From WVZL01 sp041862375 (GTDB taxonomy: Bacteria > Acidobacteriota > Aminicenantia > Aminicenantales > Aminicenantaceae), in NCBI GenBank assembly GCA_041862375.1, contig JBGVTE010000065.1, positions 3,314 to 67,313 of the forward strand: a DNA stretch of 64,000 bases, written 5' to 3'. Under the pieces are notes generated by a model. The model did not search any database. It saw nothing but the letters and a program-made list of their open reading frames with translations, and had not been told where the DNA came from. The first letter of the stretch is position 1. Every line of letters begins with the position of its first letter. The translations under genes and the position numbers were made by a program. This document shows positions 53,712 through 61,867 of the stretch, one piece after another.

Positions 53712-54950
53712 ATGAAAAAAAGAAATTATAAACTTGGTGTATTCGTCCTTCTTGCCCTTATTTTATCAGGTGCTTTTGAATTATTTCCTTGCACTGTGGC
53801 TGTAGCCTCAGGCAAGGCAACTCCAGACGGTCGGCCTCTCATGTGGAAGAACCGTGATACTTCAGTGCTGGATAATAAAGTCCTCTACTTAAAGGGAGTA
53901 AAATATGGCTTTATAGGAATAGTTAATGCCGATGATAAAAAGGGAGAGCATGTCTGGGCGGGGATAAACACTGAAGGTTTCGCCATCATGAACTCTGCTT
54001 CGGCTGATCTTGCTGAAAAAGGGGAAAAAACGCTAGATAACGGGAGATTTATGAAGATAGCACTCGGAGAATGCGCGAACATTCGAGATTTCGAAAACAT
54101 ACTCAAGAGAACAAAGGGGAAGAGAGATGTTGGAGCGAACTTCGGCGTAATCGATGCTGAGGGCAATGCCTGTATTTATGAAACCAGCAGCACAGGTTTT
54201 GAAAAGTTCGACGCGAATGATCCAAGGGTAGCTCCTTCTGGCTACATCATCAGAACAAATTATGCTTTTACTTCTCCTGTTGAAAACGGCGGGGGAGGAT
54301 ACATTAGATTTGAACGAGCCTTACGCCTGTTCCAGGCTGCTTACTCAGAGGGTAGGCTGGATTACAAGTTTATCATTCAGCAGGTTTCAAGAGATCTTGT
54401 CAATGAGAAGCTTCATTCACATCCTCTTTCAAATCCAGAGGTGTCTGACTCCAGCACTCCTTTTTACGTTAACACAAATGACACAATCAACCGCAATTCT
54501 ACTGCTTCAGTTGCGGTCTTCCATGGTGTTTCAAGCCCCGAAAACGCTTACCTTTCCACAATGTGGGTTCTTCTTGGACAGCCGGTTTGTACTGTAGCTG
54601 TCCCCTTATGGGCTTCTGCCTCAGATATTCCATCTGCGCTCTCAGGCTCTGGGAATGCTTACCTTAATAATTTTTCAAGGGGACTTGCCTCTTTTCTCTA
54701 TCCTGATAGAAGAGGCCATATGTATCAGTACATGAATGTAACCAGGCTCAGGAATTATGGAGGTGATGGAGTTCTCAAAAAGCTCATCAGGATTGAAAGT
54801 CAAGTCTTTGCCAAGACAGAAGAAAAACTACGGGAATGGCAAGTGAGGAAACCCACTGGAAGCGAAATCAACAATTTTGAGGGAAAGATATCAGAATGGG
54901 TTTTTGAGTCATTAAAAAGCTCTTTTCCCCATATCAAATATGCAGATTAA
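53712..54950 (+). CDS. C45/choloylglycine-type Ntn hydrolase
   Basis: 412 residues from the ATG at 53712, chosen because AAAGGAG is eight bases upstream; an in-frame ATG at 53688 has no such site. A signal peptide (residues 5-22) precedes C27 in FPCTVAVASG, the expected catalytic N-terminal nucleophile after processing. The following DGRPLMWKNRD is the family's Arg/Asp motif, and GFAIMNSA and NFGVIDAEGNACIYETS are typical strands. The family (acyl-CoA:6-aminopenicillanate acyltransferase, bile-salt hydrolase relatives) cleaves amide bonds. Secreted; substrate unknown. Confidence 0.8.
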   Translation: MKKRNYKLGVFVLLALILSGAFELFPCTVAVASGKATPDGRPLMWKNRDTSVLDNKVLYLKGVKYGFIGIVNADDKKGEHVWAGINTEGFAIMNSASADLAEKGEKTLDNGRFMKIALGECANIRDFENILKRTKGKRDVGANFGVIDAEGNACIYETSSTGFEKFDANDPRVAPSGYIIRTNYAFTSPVENGGGGYIRFERALRLFQAAYSEGRLDYKFIIQQVSRDLVNEKLHSHPLSNPEVSDSSTPFYVNTNDTINRNSTASVAVFHGVSSPENAYLSTMWVLLGQPVCTVAVPLWASASDIPSALSGSGNAYLNNFSRGLASFLYPDRRGHMYQYMNVTRLRNYGGDGVLKKLIRIESQVFAKTEEKLREWQVRKPTGSEINNFEGKISEWVFESLKSSFPHIKYAD

Positions 54951-55109
54951 ATATAGACTAGCTGTTCACCGTTCACCTTGAGCTCTTCATTTAAATATGT
55001 CCGTATAAATGCATAAAAAAAATGAAATCGTCAGGCAAAATTGGATTTGATAAATCTAAATCCTGCAACAAAGAAATACTATGCAGGTTTTAAGAAACAG
55101 AAGAGAAAA

Positions 55110-56159
55110 TTACGTGTCAGCAACTTTTTTATCAGGTTTTTCTGGAATAAGCCCTACTTTTTGCCGAATTTCCTGATCCAGTTGAGCTTTAAGTTTTTCA
55201 TTCTCCTTAAGGAGTTTTTTGACATTCTCTCTTCCCTGTCCGATACGCTCTCCTTTGTATGAATACCAGGTTCCGCTTTTTTCGATTAATCCGATATCCA
55301 ATCCACAGTCAATCAAATCGCCTTCTTTGGAAATTCCTTCTCCATAAATGATGTCAAACTGAGCTACTTTGAAAGGAGGAGCCATTTTATTCTTTACAAT
55401 TTTCACTTTTACCCTGTTCCCGATTACCTTTTCTCCCTCTTTCAAAGTGGCAATTCTTCGGATATCTATTCTCATTGAAGAATAGAACTTCAGAGCTCTT
55501 CCTCCTGTGGTCGTTTCAGGGCTTCCCAGGAAAAAGCCGATTTTTTCTCGGATCTGGTTAACAAAGATAAAACATGTCTTGGAACGGCTGACAATGGCTG
55601 CCAGCTTTCTCAATGCCTGGGACATTAACCGAGCTTGAAGCCCCATGTGGGCATCGCCCATTTCTCCTTCAAGCTCAGCTTTAGGAACAAGAGCAGCCAC
55701 CGAGTCAATCACGATCACATCCACAGCCCCGCTCCTCACAAGAACTTCGGCAATCTCCAATGCCTGCTCTCCATAATCAGGCTGAGAAATGAGAAGATTA
55801 TCCACGTCCACCCCAACACTTGCAGCATAGCCGGAATCCAAGGCATGCTCAGCATCTATAAAGGCAGCCTGCCCTCCCTGATTTTGGGCTTCAGCAATTA
55901 CATGAAGAGCCAGCGTTGTCTTGCCAGTGGCTTCAGGACCAAAAACTTCAACTACCCTCCCCCGGGGAAAACCACCTATTCCCAAGCTCAAATCAAACGC
56001 TATTGAGCCGGTCGGGATAGCAGGTATTTTAATTGCAGCTTCTTTTTGCCCCATTTTCATAACAGCGCCTTTGCCAAACTGCTTTTCTATCTGAGAAAGA
56101 GCAGCTTCTATGGCTCGTTCCTTTGAAGAAGCTTTTTGTTCATTTCCTTCTCTTTCCAT
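55110..56159 (-). CDS. recA: recombinase RecA
   Basis: 349 residues. Walker A GPEATGKTTLALHVIAE, Walker B-like VIVIDSVAALVPKAELEGEMGD, the L1/L2 loop region GSPETTTGGRALKFYSSMRIDIRR with the FVNQIREKIGFF stretch (typical members read NQLRMKIG), and the C-terminal acidic/Lys-rich tail. It catalyses strand exchange and LexA self-cleavage. Ribosome site ggaggag before the ATG. No LexA-like operator palindrome is clear in the 105-base gap upstream. Confidence 0.96.
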   Translation of the reverse strand: MEREGNEQKASSKERAIEAALSQIEKQFGKGAVMKMGQKEAAIKIPAIPTGSIAFDLSLGIGGFPRGRVVEVFGPEATGKTTLALHVIAEAQNQGGQAAFIDAEHALDSGYAASVGVDVDNLLISQPDYGEQALEIAEVLVRSGAVDVIVIDSVAALVPKAELEGEMGDAHMGLQARLMSQALRKLAAIVSRSKTCFIFVNQIREKIGFFLGSPETTTGGRALKFYSSMRIDIRRIATLKEGEKVIGNRVKVKIVKNKMAPPFKVAQFDIIYGEGISKEGDLIDCGLDIGLIEKSGTWYSYKGERIGQGRENVKKLLKENEKLKAQLDQEIRQKVGLIPEKPDKKVADT

Positions 56160-56264
56160 TTTTTTCTCCTCCGATCCAGAGTTTTATATTTTTCCAGATA
56201 TAGCTTTTTCTTTTTTATTTATATTCTAGCGTTTTCCTAGATTCACCTTTTCTTTGTCCTAATC

Positions 56265-57119
56265 TCATTTACCGTAATCATAGAATCCTTGTCCTGTTTT
56301 TCGGCCAAGATAGCCTGCATCAACCATTTTCTTTAGTAACGGACAGGGTCTGTATTTAGTATCCTTGAATCCTTCGTATAGTACTTCCATTATATGAAGA
56401 CAGACATCCAGTCCTATCAGATCTGCTAAGGCTAAAGGCCCCATGGGATGGTTCATGCCCAGCTTCATGACTGTGTCAATGGCCTCTGCAGTCCCAACCC
56501 CCTCCATCAAGGCATAGACAGCTTCATTTATCATGGGAAGCAAGATTCGGTTTGAGATAAAACCTGGAAAGTCATTCGCCTCTACAGGTACCTTTCCTAA
56601 TTTTTCAGCCAGCTCTTTAACCTGATCGAAGGTTTCTTGGGAAGTAGCCATACCCTTTATCAGCTCAACGAGAGTCATCAGAGGAACTGGATTCATAAAA
56701 TGCATCCCCATAAATTGTGAGGGACGATTGGTAAGAGAGGCCAGGCGGGTGATTGATATCGAAGAGGTATTGGAAGCAAGGATAACACCGGGAGGCAGAA
56801 TTTTATCGACCTCTTCCAGCACTTTCTTTTTTACTTCGAAATCTTCGAATACTGCCTCGATGACAAAATCTGAATCTCTAATGTCTGCCAGATCAACAGT
56901 TGTCTTAATCCGGCTCAATACTGCTTCTTTGTCTTCTTCAACTTTTCCTTTCTCTATCAACCTGGATAAGCTCTTATCTATTGTTTTTTGCGAACGCTCC
57001 AGATATTCCTGAGCAACATCACAGAGAATAGCTTCAAACCCAGAAGTTGCGGCAACCTGGGCTATTCCAGTTCCCATAGTTCCAGCACCGATAATTCCAA
57101 TTTTTTTAATACTCATCAT
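56265..57119 (-). CDS. 3-hydroxyacyl-CoA dehydrogenase (3-hydroxybutyryl-CoA type)
   Basis: 284 residues, the size of stand-alone Hbd/PaaH enzymes. Rossmann motif GIIGAGTMGTGIAQVA, then ASNTSSISITRLA, the catalytic His in GMHFMNPVPLMTLVELI, and the C-terminal GFISNRILLPMINEA. It oxidises L-3-hydroxyacyl-CoA with NAD. It is ten bases after the thiolase gene, the classic arrangement for butyrate or fatty-acid degradation and synthesis. The start is one of two adjacent ATGs. Confidence 0.92.
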   Translation of the reverse strand: MMSIKKIGIIGAGTMGTGIAQVAATSGFEAILCDVAQEYLERSQKTIDKSLSRLIEKGKVEEDKEAVLSRIKTTVDLADIRDSDFVIEAVFEDFEVKKKVLEEVDKILPPGVILASNTSSISITRLASLTNRPSQFMGMHFMNPVPLMTLVELIKGMATSQETFDQVKELAEKLGKVPVEANDFPGFISNRILLPMINEAVYALMEGVGTAEAIDTVMKLGMNHPMGPLALADLIGLDVCLHIMEVLYEGFKDTKYRPCPLLKKMVDAGYLGRKTGQGFYDYGK

Positions 57120-57129
57120 TTCCCCTTCC

Positions 57130-58320
57130 CTAAACTATCTCAACAGCCATGGCTACAGCATCTCCGCCGCCCAGGCAGAGAGCTGCAATGCCCTTTTTCA
57201 TCTTTCTGTGTAACAGCGCATAAGTTAAAGTAGTCAAAATCCTGGCTCCAGTGGCACCGATTGGATGGCCCAGAGCTACAGCTCCTCCATGGACGTTTAC
57301 TTTTTCTTTATCCAATCCCAGTTCTTTGATTAAAACAACAAGCTGGGATGAGAAGGCTTCGTTTATTTCAAAGAGGTCAACATCATCAATTTTCCAGTCA
57401 ACATTTGCCAGGAGCTTCTCTACAGCTCCTTTCGGTGCATACATAACCATGGAAGGCTCAACACCATTTGTTGTCGTACCCAGAATCCGAGCCATCGGCT
57501 TGAGGCCTTTATCTTCTATAGCATCTTTAGAGGCTAAAACAACTGCCGCTGCTCCATCATTTAAAGTAGACGCATTTCCAGCCGTAACAGTCCCATCTTT
57601 CATAAATACAGGTTTTAATTTAGCCAGTTTCTCCAGAGTAGTTTCCTTACGCGGTCCTTCATCGACAGCAAAAACGACGGGCTCTCCTTTTCTCTGGGGA
57701 ATTTCGACAGGAACAATCTCATCCCTGAGATAGCCTTTCTCGATAGCACGGATCGCTCTCTGGTGGCTGCTGAAAGCGTACTCATCCTGCTCTTCTCTCG
57801 TAGCCCCAAATTTTTCAGCCACGATTTCTCCGGTCATTCCCATGTGAATATCATCAAAGGCACACCAGAGGCCATCTAGAATCATGGAGTCTTTCATCAT
57901 GAGGTCACCAAATTTTTTTCCTTCTCTTACTCCCCAGAGGAGATGTGGAGCTTTACTCATACTCTCCATCCCGCCTGCAACAACAATGTTTTTCTCTTCC
58001 AGTTGAATAGTTTGAGCACCCAAGGCCACTGCTTTTAGGGCAGAGCCGCAGACTTTGTTGACCGCAAAGCAGCTTACAGTATAGGGAACTCCTCCTTTGA
58101 CCGCTGCCTGCTTGGCAGGAGCCTGCCCAATGCCTCCTGAGACTACATTTCCCATGATTACTTCCTCAACATCTTTCCCGTTTATCCCGGCTCTACTTAT
58201 GGCTTCTTTGATGGCAAAACCGCCCAGTTCAGGAGCTGTGAAATTTTTTAGAGCTCCTAAAAAATTACCGATTGCTGTCCGTGCAGCACTGACAATAAAG
58301 ACATCCCTTAATTCACACAT
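57130..58320 (-). CDS. acetyl-CoA acetyltransferase (thiolase)
   Basis: 396 residues. Nucleophile Cys at about residue 91 in NKVCGSALKAVALGAQ, the NEAFSSQLVVL segment, GGAVALGHPIGATGARI with the catalytic His, and CLGGGDAVAMAVE with the second Cys. It condenses or cleaves acetoacetyl-CoA, and pairs with the hydroxyacyl-CoA dehydrogenase downstream. Ribosome site aaaggaagg upstream of the ATG. Confidence 0.93.
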   Translation of the reverse strand: MCELRDVFIVSAARTAIGNFLGALKNFTAPELGGFAIKEAISRAGINGKDVEEVIMGNVVSGGIGQAPAKQAAVKGGVPYTVSCFAVNKVCGSALKAVALGAQTIQLEEKNIVVAGGMESMSKAPHLLWGVREGKKFGDLMMKDSMILDGLWCAFDDIHMGMTGEIVAEKFGATREEQDEYAFSSHQRAIRAIEKGYLRDEIVPVEIPQRKGEPVVFAVDEGPRKETTLEKLAKLKPVFMKDGTVTAGNASTLNDGAAAVVLASKDAIEDKGLKPMARILGTTTNGVEPSMVMYAPKGAVEKLLANVDWKIDDVDLFEINEAFSSQLVVLIKELGLDKEKVNVHGGAVALGHPIGATGARILTTLTYALLHRKMKKGIAALCLGGGDAVAMAVEIV

Positions 58321-58345
58321 GTATTAATCCTTCCTTTTTAAAATT

Positions 58346-58374
58346 TTTATAAAGCTAACTACTTTTTATCACAA
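58346..58374 (-). promoter_or_regulatory. possible promoter of the thiolase operon
   Basis: On the minus strand TTGTGA (58369-58374), 17-base spacer, TATAAA (58346-58351); start near 58339, 19 bases upstream of the ATG. Moderate match only. Confidence 0.35.
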
Positions 58375-58473
58375 TTAGAAGTGGTTGTAAATCCGCTGTC
58401 AGTTTAAGTTTTTTTCGCGTAAATCTTTTGTTTGATTAAAGAAAAAACACGTAATAAAATTGGAAAAGAAAAG

Positions 58474-59628
58474 ATGAGCATAGGGAAAAAAACTGCTGAG
58501 ATTGCTATTATCGGTGGAGGCATTATGGGAACCGCCACCGCTTATTACCTGGCAAAGGCAGGTCAGAATGATGTCATTCTTTTTGAAAAAGATCTTCTTG
58601 CCCAGGCATCAACCGGATTAAGTGTTGGAGGCATCCGTCAGCAATTTTCTCATCCTGCAAACATCCTTTTGTCTAAAGAATCACTCAGAGTATTTGAGCA
58701 TTTTAAAGAGGAGTTCAGTGAAGATATTAATTTCCGGCAGGAAGGCTATCTCTTTCTTGCTCAAGAGGAAGAAACCTGGAAGGAATTTTTGGAAAACGTT
58801 GAAATTCAACGCCAGTATGATGTTCCCGTTGAGGTGCTGTCGCCGGAGGAAATTAAGCGCCGCTGGCCGTATCTCGAAGTAAGTGATTTGAAAGGCGGAA
58901 CCTATGGGCCGAAGGATGGCTATGCTGATCCCTACCTTGTAGCCATAGGCTTTGCCAAGGGAGCAAGAGAAATGGGAGTTCGTATAGAGGAAAAAACAGA
59001 GGTAACAGAGATCAAGATAGAAAGGGGAAAGGTTAGGAGTGTTAAAACCAACAAAGGAACTATCTCCACCCAAGTAGCCGTCAATGTTGCTGGACCTTGG
59101 GGAGGCAAGGTAGCGAAGCTGGCAGGATTTGATTTGCCGGTAAAGCCTTACCGCCGCCAGGTATTCATGACAAGGCCCTTTGACAGAATACCAAAACCCG
59201 TTCCCATGATCCTCGACCAGGATGCAGCCTTTTACTTTAGAGGAGAAGGGCCTGGTATTCTTACCGGAATGAGCGACCCTGAAGAGCCATCGAGTTTTAA
59301 GACCCACGTGGACCGTCATTTCATGGAAAAGGTTGTTGAAACAGCAGTTCATCGAGCTCCAGTCCTTGAAAAGGCCGAAATCCTGAGGGGATGGGCAGGC
59401 CTCTATGCCGTAACACCCGATAACAATCCCTTTATCGGAGAAATGCCTGGAGTTAAAGGATTTTATAGTGCCATTGGCTTTTCTGGACACGGTTTTCAGC
59501 AGGGGCCTGCAGTGGGAAGAATCCTGAGTGAGCTCATCCTCAAAGGCTGCACTGATTTAGATTTAACACCCTTTTCCTTTGACCGGCTTCAAACGATTGA
59601 GAAAAAGGGAGAAAAGAGGATTTTATAA
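58474..59628 (+). CDS. FAD-dependent amino-acid oxidoreductase (DAO/sarcosine oxidase beta-like)
   Basis: About 384 residues from the ATG at 58474, preceded by ggaaaag; a TTG at 58432 is in frame but unlikely. FAD motif EIAIIGGGIMGTATAYYLA near the N-terminus, the GGIRQQFSHP substrate-side loop, FRGEGPGILTGMSDP, and the C-terminal GHGFQQGPAVGRILSEL. DAO-family flavoproteins oxidise secondary amines such as sarcosine, D-proline or D-amino acids. It is followed two bases later by an ornithine cyclodeaminase-family gene, so the two may handle the same imino acid. Confidence 0.87.
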   Translation: MSIGKKTAEIAIIGGGIMGTATAYYLAKAGQNDVILFEKDLLAQASTGLSVGGIRQQFSHPANILLSKESLRVFEHFKEEFSEDINFRQEGYLFLAQEEETWKEFLENVEIQRQYDVPVEVLSPEEIKRRWPYLEVSDLKGGTYGPKDGYADPYLVAIGFAKGAREMGVRIEEKTEVTEIKIERGKVRSVKTNKGTISTQVAVNVAGPWGGKVAKLAGFDLPVKPYRRQVFMTRPFDRIPKPVPMILDQDAAFYFRGEGPGILTGMSDPEEPSSFKTHVDRHFMEKVVETAVHRAPVLEKAEILRGWAGLYAVTPDNNPFIGEMPGVKGFYSAIGFSGHGFQQGPAVGRILSELILKGCTDLDLTPFSFDRLQTIEKKGEKRIL

Positions 59629-59630
59629 AA

Positions 59631-60623
59631 ATGAGATTAAAAATTCTTTCTGGCAATGATGTAAAGAAGGCTGTGAGCATGGCTCAGGCCATAAGCGCGG
59701 TGAAAGAAGCATACATACAGCTTTCTTCGGGAAAGGCAGAAATGCCGTTAAGAACTTCTGTCCCAGTTGAAAAACAGAAGGGGATAACTCTTTTCATGCC
59801 TTCCTATCTGGCTGAAAGCCAGGCCATGGGAGCAAAAGTTGTGTCAGTTTTCCCTCAAAACCTGGATAAAGGCATGCCCACGATTCATGCCGTTGTTGTA
59901 GTATTGGATGCAGAGACAGGACGCCCTGTGGCACTATTGGATGGAACATATCTGACAGCCCTTCGGACCGGAGCTGCCTCAGGTGCAGCAACAGACCTTT
60001 TGGCAAGAAATGATGCACGTGTTGCTGCAATATTTGGAGCAGGCGCCCAGGCACGTACTCAACTCGTAGCAGTTTGTACAGTAAGGACTGTAGAGAAAGT
60101 CTGGATTTTTGACACACAGCCCGGAATTGCAGAAGCCTGGGCAGCAGAAATGAAATTCAGGGGTAGTCCAATCCCATCGGCAATTTTTGTGGCCGAATCA
60201 CCAGCTCAGGCTGCACGGGAAGCAGACATAATCTGTACTGCAACCACCTCTTATGAGCCAGTATTCGAGGATAAGGACTTAAAGCCTGGTGTTCATATCA
60301 ATGCCATAGGCGCTTACACCCCTGATATGAAGGAAATTCCTGTTGCAACTGTCATCCGTTCCAAGCTCATCGTCGATTCACGCCAGGCATGTCTTGCAGA
60401 AGCTGGTGATATAATCATTCCTCTCAAGGATGGGCTTATTGCCGAGGAACACATCCACGGCGAGATTGGAGATGTGGCAGCCGGGAGGATTCCAGGAAGA
60501 GAATCAGATGAGGAGGTAACTTTATTCAAGTCAGTTGGATTGGCTGTTCAGGATGTAGCTGTAGCAGAGCTCGTGAGAGCACAAGCTGAAGAGATGAACC
60601 TTGGATTCGAAGTCGATATCTGA
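59631..60623 (+). CDS. ornithine cyclodeaminase / mu-crystallin family protein
   Basis: 330 residues. Rossmann motif GAGAQARTQLVAV, preceded by LDGTYLTALRTGAASGAATDLLAR (substrate-carboxylate Arg), and DFDTQP-like and GAYTPDMKEI segments. Family members include ornithine cyclodeaminase, alanine dehydrogenase and pyrroline/piperideine-2-carboxylate reductases. The neighbouring FAD enzyme favours an imine-reductase role on a cyclic imino acid; this is inference. The stop codon lies at the edge of the repeat copy at 60620-60697. Confidence 0.88.
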   Translation: MRLKILSGNDVKKAVSMAQAISAVKEAYIQLSSGKAEMPLRTSVPVEKQKGITLFMPSYLAESQAMGAKVVSVFPQNLDKGMPTIHAVVVVLDAETGRPVALLDGTYLTALRTGAASGAATDLLARNDARVAAIFGAGAQARTQLVAVCTVRTVEKVWIFDTQPGIAEAWAAEMKFRGSPIPSAIFVAESPAQAAREADIICTATTSYEPVFEDKDLKPGVHINAIGAYTPDMKEIPVATVIRSKLIVDSRQACLAEAGDIIIPLKDGLIAEEHIHGEIGDVAAGRIPGRESDEEVTLFKSVGLAVQDVAVAELVRAQAEEMNLGFEVDI

Positions 60624-60697
60624 GCTTCCTTCATATGACCTCTTCACCGCATACCTCCTCGCTTGTTTATCATTTATCATGGAAAAAAAAGATGCTT
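60620..60697. repeat. partial reversed copy of the 7939-8250 element
   Basis: The sequence CTGAGCTTC...CTTCATATGACC...CTTCACCGCATACC...GCTTG...TTATCATGG, eight A, GATGCTT aligns with the reverse complement of 7939-8014, with small gaps and substitutions. It lacks the interior and the other end. The copy begins at the TGA stop of the upstream gene. Confidence 0.55.
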
Positions 60698-60823
60698 CCA
60701 ATCATTGTTACTTCACATTTAAAACGCATAGTGCATAATATTTTAAATTCAGTCATAGCACTTTTCCTTCTGAGTGCTTTATAATAAACGGATAAATAAT
60801 AAAGTTATAATACAGGAGTTAAT

Positions 60824-61774
60824 ATGACAGAAATAATTAATTTAAGCCTGATCAAAGAAGCTCTGAAGGGCTGTGACCTGATCGGGGAGATTGAGGAGGG
60901 CTTTGTCGCATATTCCCAGGGGAAAGTTGTAGTCCCCCCTGTTGGAGAGATGATTTTCGAAGATCCTCCAGGAGATGTCCATATCAAATACGGGCACATA
61001 AAGAATGATGATTATTATGTTATAAAAATTGCATCCGGCTTTTATAAAAATCCAAAAATTGGTTTACCCTGCACTAATGGTCTAATGCTGATGTTCAGCC
61101 AAAAAACAGGAGAGCTGTCTTGCATTTTGCTCGATAAGGGCTACCTGACCAATGTGCGTACAGCCGTTGCAGGAGCGGTGGCAGCTAAGTATCTGGCTCC
61201 CACAAAAGTTAACAGGATCGGTATTTTCGGAGCAGGCACCCAGGGAAGAATGCAGCTCGAATATTTGCAATCTGTCAGGGACTGTAAAGACGTCATTGTC
61301 TGGGGAGTGAACCAACAGGAATTAGACGCCTATCAAAAAGATATGGAATCTTTGGGATTTAATATCAAAACTACTTTACTTGCGGAGGATATTGCTTCGA
61401 CCTGCGATCTCATTGTCACCTGCACACCTTCAAAATCCCCCCTTCTCAAGGAAGACCAAATCCGAAATGGAATCCATATAACAGCAGTAGGCTCTGATAC
61501 TCCGGAGAAACAGGAGCTTGATTCAGCAATCCTTAAAAAATCAGACATTGTAGTTGTAGACAGCATCAGCCAGGCTCTTCTCCGGGGTGAAAGCTTTCAC
61601 GCCATGAGAGCCGGTTTAATCACGAAAGAAGATTTAATTGAGCTGGGAACAGTAATCAAAACAAAGAAACTCCAGAGGTCATCAGAAGAACAGATAACCG
61701 TGGCAGATCTGACAGGCGTGGCAGTCCAAGATATTCAGATTTCAAAAGCTGTCTGGAAAGCAATGTCTTCTTGA
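60824..61774 (+). CDS. ornithine cyclodeaminase / mu-crystallin family protein, second copy
   Basis: 316 residues, about as distant from the first copy as different subfamilies. Rossmann motif GIFGAGTQGRMQLEYL, the substrate Arg region LDKGYLTNVRTAVAGAVAAKYLA, and TAVGSDTPEKQELD. Ribosome site acaggag before the ATG. It is separated from the first copy by 200 bases holding the partial repeat, and may have its own promoter (several AT-rich candidates near 60770, none clear). Confidence 0.88.
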   Translation: MTEIINLSLIKEALKGCDLIGEIEEGFVAYSQGKVVVPPVGEMIFEDPPGDVHIKYGHIKNDDYYVIKIASGFYKNPKIGLPCTNGLMLMFSQKTGELSCILLDKGYLTNVRTAVAGAVAAKYLAPTKVNRIGIFGAGTQGRMQLEYLQSVRDCKDVIVWGVNQQELDAYQKDMESLGFNIKTTLLAEDIASTCDLIVTCTPSKSPLLKEDQIRNGIHITAVGSDTPEKQELDSAILKKSDIVVVDSISQALLRGESFHAMRAGLITKEDLIELGTVIKTKKLQRSSEEQITVADLTGVAVQDIQISKAVWKAMSS

Positions 61775-61867
61775 AATAAAAGACAATAATACACGAATCC
61801 ATATAATTAAGGCAGATCTGCCTCAACTCAAAAAAATGGAAAAATACTGAAAGGGCCCAATCTTATC

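Noticed and set aside
7939..60697. CRISPR array as an explanation for the dispersed 21-base repeat
   Set aside because: Copies are kilobases apart, occur in both orientations and bound an element; there is no regular spacer spacing and no cas gene.
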